From Phallusia mammillata (lineage: Eukaryota > Chordata > Ascidiacea > Phlebobranchia > Ascidiidae), in contig QLIY01000577.1 of the NCBI GenBank assembly GCA_003260075.1, forward strand, positions 40,614-104,613: a stretch of 64,000 nt of DNA, written 5' to 3'. Below, piece by piece: positions 61,601 through 64,000 of the stretch. The translations under genes were made by a program, and so were the position numbers. Below the pieces are notes generated by a model. That model did no database searches, had not been told where the DNA came from, and worked only from the letters and a program-made list of their open reading frames with translations. Numbering within the stretch: the first letter of the stretch is position 1; each line of letters opens with the position of its first letter.

Positions 61601-63594
61601 TCACGAGAGCTTGGGTTGGAGAAAACTGATGGGTGAGATGGGTGAACTGACCTGGGGCTTGCGAGGGGCGAAGGGGGAAGGCTTTCGTCAAAGTTTGGGA
61701 TCATTAACTGAAATATACCGATTTAAAAAAATAAGTGAGACAACCATTATAACCGTAAGCCAAAGCAAGATTAAAGACAATAATGCAGCACAACTATCCT
61801 GTTGTAGCTAGGGTTTGCCTAAAAGCAAAACTTATGAGATTATGTCACTAGTGTAACGTACGATTTTGCGTGACTAAACCGGTTCAATGCAAAACTGTCC
61901 AAAATTCAGTTTCTAAAAATTTAGAAATCCAATTCAGTCGATTCAGTGCATCACTAAACCAAGCCTTTAAAATGGATGTTTAGTGCCTTATGGAGTACAG
62001 AGAACTGTGTCAAAACACCAAAAAAGTTACACGAGCCCGTAAAGTTATGTCGTAACAGTTTAGTGGAAAACATCTAACACTGACGTGATTAACTTACCTG
62101 CAGTGATGAAGCACTGGAAGACTTTATCATAGTTTTCTTCAAAGAACGCGATCTTCTCATTTCACCGCTTAAGTTTCGGGAGCGACCACCAGCACCAACA
62201 TGCGCAAGACGTCGATGTAAAACCTCCTCAATACTCGGCTCTCCTGCCTGTCAAACAAATGTAAAAGGAGAAACTTAGAACCACAGAAGAGCTTCAAAAT
62301 AATACCTTCAAAAAAAATTCCTCCAGACAGTGGAATATATTTAATAGTTTTTTTTTTCAACGACTGTACGCAAAACAATTTCGAGTGTGTTAAAAAGAAA
62401 GAAAAGTTCACCAAACTATTGAAGTTGCGTGTCCAGCTGCCAAACTATTTATTTGGCAAAGTGTGTACAGTAGCAGCCGTTAGTAAAACAGGCCCTTGAT
62501 AGGATTCGGTAATAGCAAAAAGGTTAGGCAACCCTAATGTGAACTAAACACGTAATCTTACGTAAACCATGCTCTGACTTCCACCACTGGATTGACTGAT
62601 CCCCGATAACTCTGGGCTGTTCGTTTCGCTGCTGATGCTGCTTGTTGGACTCAAATGGGATCGCGTTTTGCACACTGGCGTGACTATGGACGGGTCGAGC
62701 ATTCTGTCGAGGGCAACCGGTGTGCTCGTGTTTGAACCGTAACTCGAACTGCTGATCGGGGTCAAATGAGTGAGAGAGGAATTATGGGAACCAGATGACG
62801 ATAAACAACGATATCGCTGTTTGCTTCGCAGCTGATGGGGATGGTGAGAATGGTGGGGATTTTTATGTGGAATCGGAGATTGATCAAAGGGGATTTTTTC
62901 GTCAGATGTCGACTGAGCTCGGGTCCGTAAACTGCTCGCTTGCTGTTCAGCATGTGGCATATATTCATAGTTGGTAGCAGGGCTTTTGCTCATGAGAGGA
63001 GTTTGGCTGTCTTCAAGATCCGAACTTCGATTGACACATTGCATGATCGATCCGTCGGCTGACATACTGCGCGACTTTTTGATATTCTGCAAACTTCCCA
63101 TCTCGGGCGATTTCGATCTCGATAGCTCGTATGAACAGTTTTGCTTTCTGGCAAGTGGCGATGTGCTGTCCGACAAACTTGCTACAATCTTGCGATGATG
63201 CATGTTGTGCTTCATGCTGGGAGTTAGTATTAAATTGGGCGTCGAAGTGAAATAGGACTTGTCGTCTGATTTCGTTGTGGTAAGCAGGGGGCTGGCGTGC
63301 TCACTGCCACTTGCTAGAGAACTGTCAGAACTCTGATGTTTTGACGAATCAAACTCAGCCAGCGAACTCTCAGTAGACATGGGATCTACGGTGATGCTGA
63401 TAGGTCGATCATCCAGATCTTTTTTACTTGGATCTTCGTCGTTCGCACGAGATGTGACACTTGCATCATCTTCTGTGTCCATTTGTGCAGGAGTTTCAAT
63501 TTCACTCACAGATCCGGAGTTATTAGTTTGACGTTTAAGTATAGTTGGCGACAAATCTCCGTCTGTGGATGATTCGTATGGCGACGAAGGTGGC
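58648..63594 (-). CDS. MAST-family Ser/Thr kinase, C-terminal part with PDZ
   Basis: Partial gene; it continues beyond the right edge, where the kinase domain should be. Exons, 5' to 3': 63594-62562, 62247-62098, 61707-61444, 61237-61103, 60953-60716, 60379-60243, 60161-60087, 59304-59065, 58686-58648. Phases agree and give about 770 aa. The first exon is a long Ser-rich linker. Exon 2 holds a basic RRSRSLKK stretch; exons 3-4 encode the PDZ domain (GFGFKMQAIPVFLG carboxylate-binding loop, then AGLRVGDLITHINN and VQGLVHTDVLQKL), which closely resembles MAST1-4. Later comes the conserved SARRKSAGHIPLSPLARVPS segment and a Lys-rich end. MAST kinases link microtubules and PTEN-type PDZ ligands to signalling. 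Which vertebrate paralogue is nearest cannot be judged without the kinase domain. Confidence 0.88.
59350..59460 (+). repeat. SINE-like repeat copy 3
   Basis: Starts TTTTTTTCACGGAGTTCGAAC and ends with TGGTCGGCCAAG, the same blocks as the copies at 37610-37740 and 37780-37885 in opposite orientation. In an intron of the MAST-like gene. Confidence 0.6.
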
Positions 63595-64000
63595 CTGAAA
63601 GACATAGATTTAATTGTAACGGCTCGTTTTCTGAATTATATTGACGAATCTGTTTTCTCGACTTTACAAGGTGTTGTGTTTAGCAAAACAAACCTTTATT
63701 TAATTAAATGTGGATTAGAAATCAACTAGAAGATTGGCTTTCTGATATACTTCCATTTTATATATTCTATACGATATTTACCAATTTACTATACACATCA
63801 TTTAATCTACACATATGATTGTTTTTGTAAACAAAAACTTATGGGTCCGCACACGCGTGTTTGTGTGGATTTCCGGTAAACAAATGTTGCGGTGATTTTT
63901 AGAATTGTTAAAGGACAAATTTTTAGAAAGCATTAACCCAACAATAAAAAAAATTGTTCGTATTTTATTTGCACTATTATTGTCATATAATTACAAAAAC
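63595..64000. other. intron of MAST-like gene
   Basis: Follows the acceptor (TTTCAG on the minus strand) of the first in-window exon. No further exon is visible before the window ends. Confidence 0.6.

Overview
The window is animal genomic DNA, most likely from an ascidian tunicate (Ciona-like). It is AT-rich, its genes are split into many short exons by GT-AG introns, and several predicted proteins are chordate- or metazoan-type: UHRF1, TOPORS, a MAST kinase C-terminus, a class I cytokine receptor and a kringle serine protease. Near-identical sequence copies differing by a few percent also fit a highly polymorphic species. The species call is an inference; no organism-specific marker was found.

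Layout. 785-3658 (+): secreted PAN/kringle/trypsin protease. 5068-9627 (+): membrane receptor with LDLa repeats, one TSP1 domain and a long tyrosine- and proline-containing tail. 11019-18599 (-): TOPORS-like RING ubiquitin/SUMO ligase, expanded by transposons. 20886-28547 (+): complete UHRF1, divergent from TOPORS. 33101-37245 (+): secreted NIDO/sushi/double-cysteine protein. 38-48.6 kb: transposon-rich tandem duplication carrying two copies of a tiny secreted-peptide gene (42047-42316 truncated by an N gap; 46512-46839 complete) with signal peptide, Trp/Arg/Lys-rich segment and acidic tail, the layout of tunicate antimicrobial peptide precursors. 50069-57279 (-): class I cytokine receptor. 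57631-58221 (-): possible small gene. 58648-63594 (-): C-terminal part of a MAST-family kinase, including the PDZ domain; the kinase domain lies beyond the right edge.

For seven genes (protease, LDLa receptor, TOPORS, UHRF1, NIDO protein, complete small peptide, cytokine receptor) exons were joined by hand from splice sites and frame. Six of them give phase-consistent reading frames with whole-codon totals: protease 546 aa, TOPORS 472, UHRF1 757, NIDO protein 522, cytokine receptor 660, peptide 70. The LDLa receptor is interrupted by assembly seams, so its total length is not given. Several genes have an extracellular, innate-immunity flavour (protease, LDLa/TSP1 receptor, sushi protein, candidate antimicrobial peptide, cytokine receptor), but nothing in the sequence shows that they work as one pathway.

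The dominant structural oddity is about 25 oligo-C runs, all C on the given strand. Most are 10-13 bases and many sit exactly where a stretch of neighbouring sequence starts again as a slightly diverged copy. They cut exons and introns alike. The best explanation is seams where two haplotypes were joined in assembly, so gene models crossing them need repair. hAT-type transposon ends, some with 8-bp target duplications, are the other main non-genic component.
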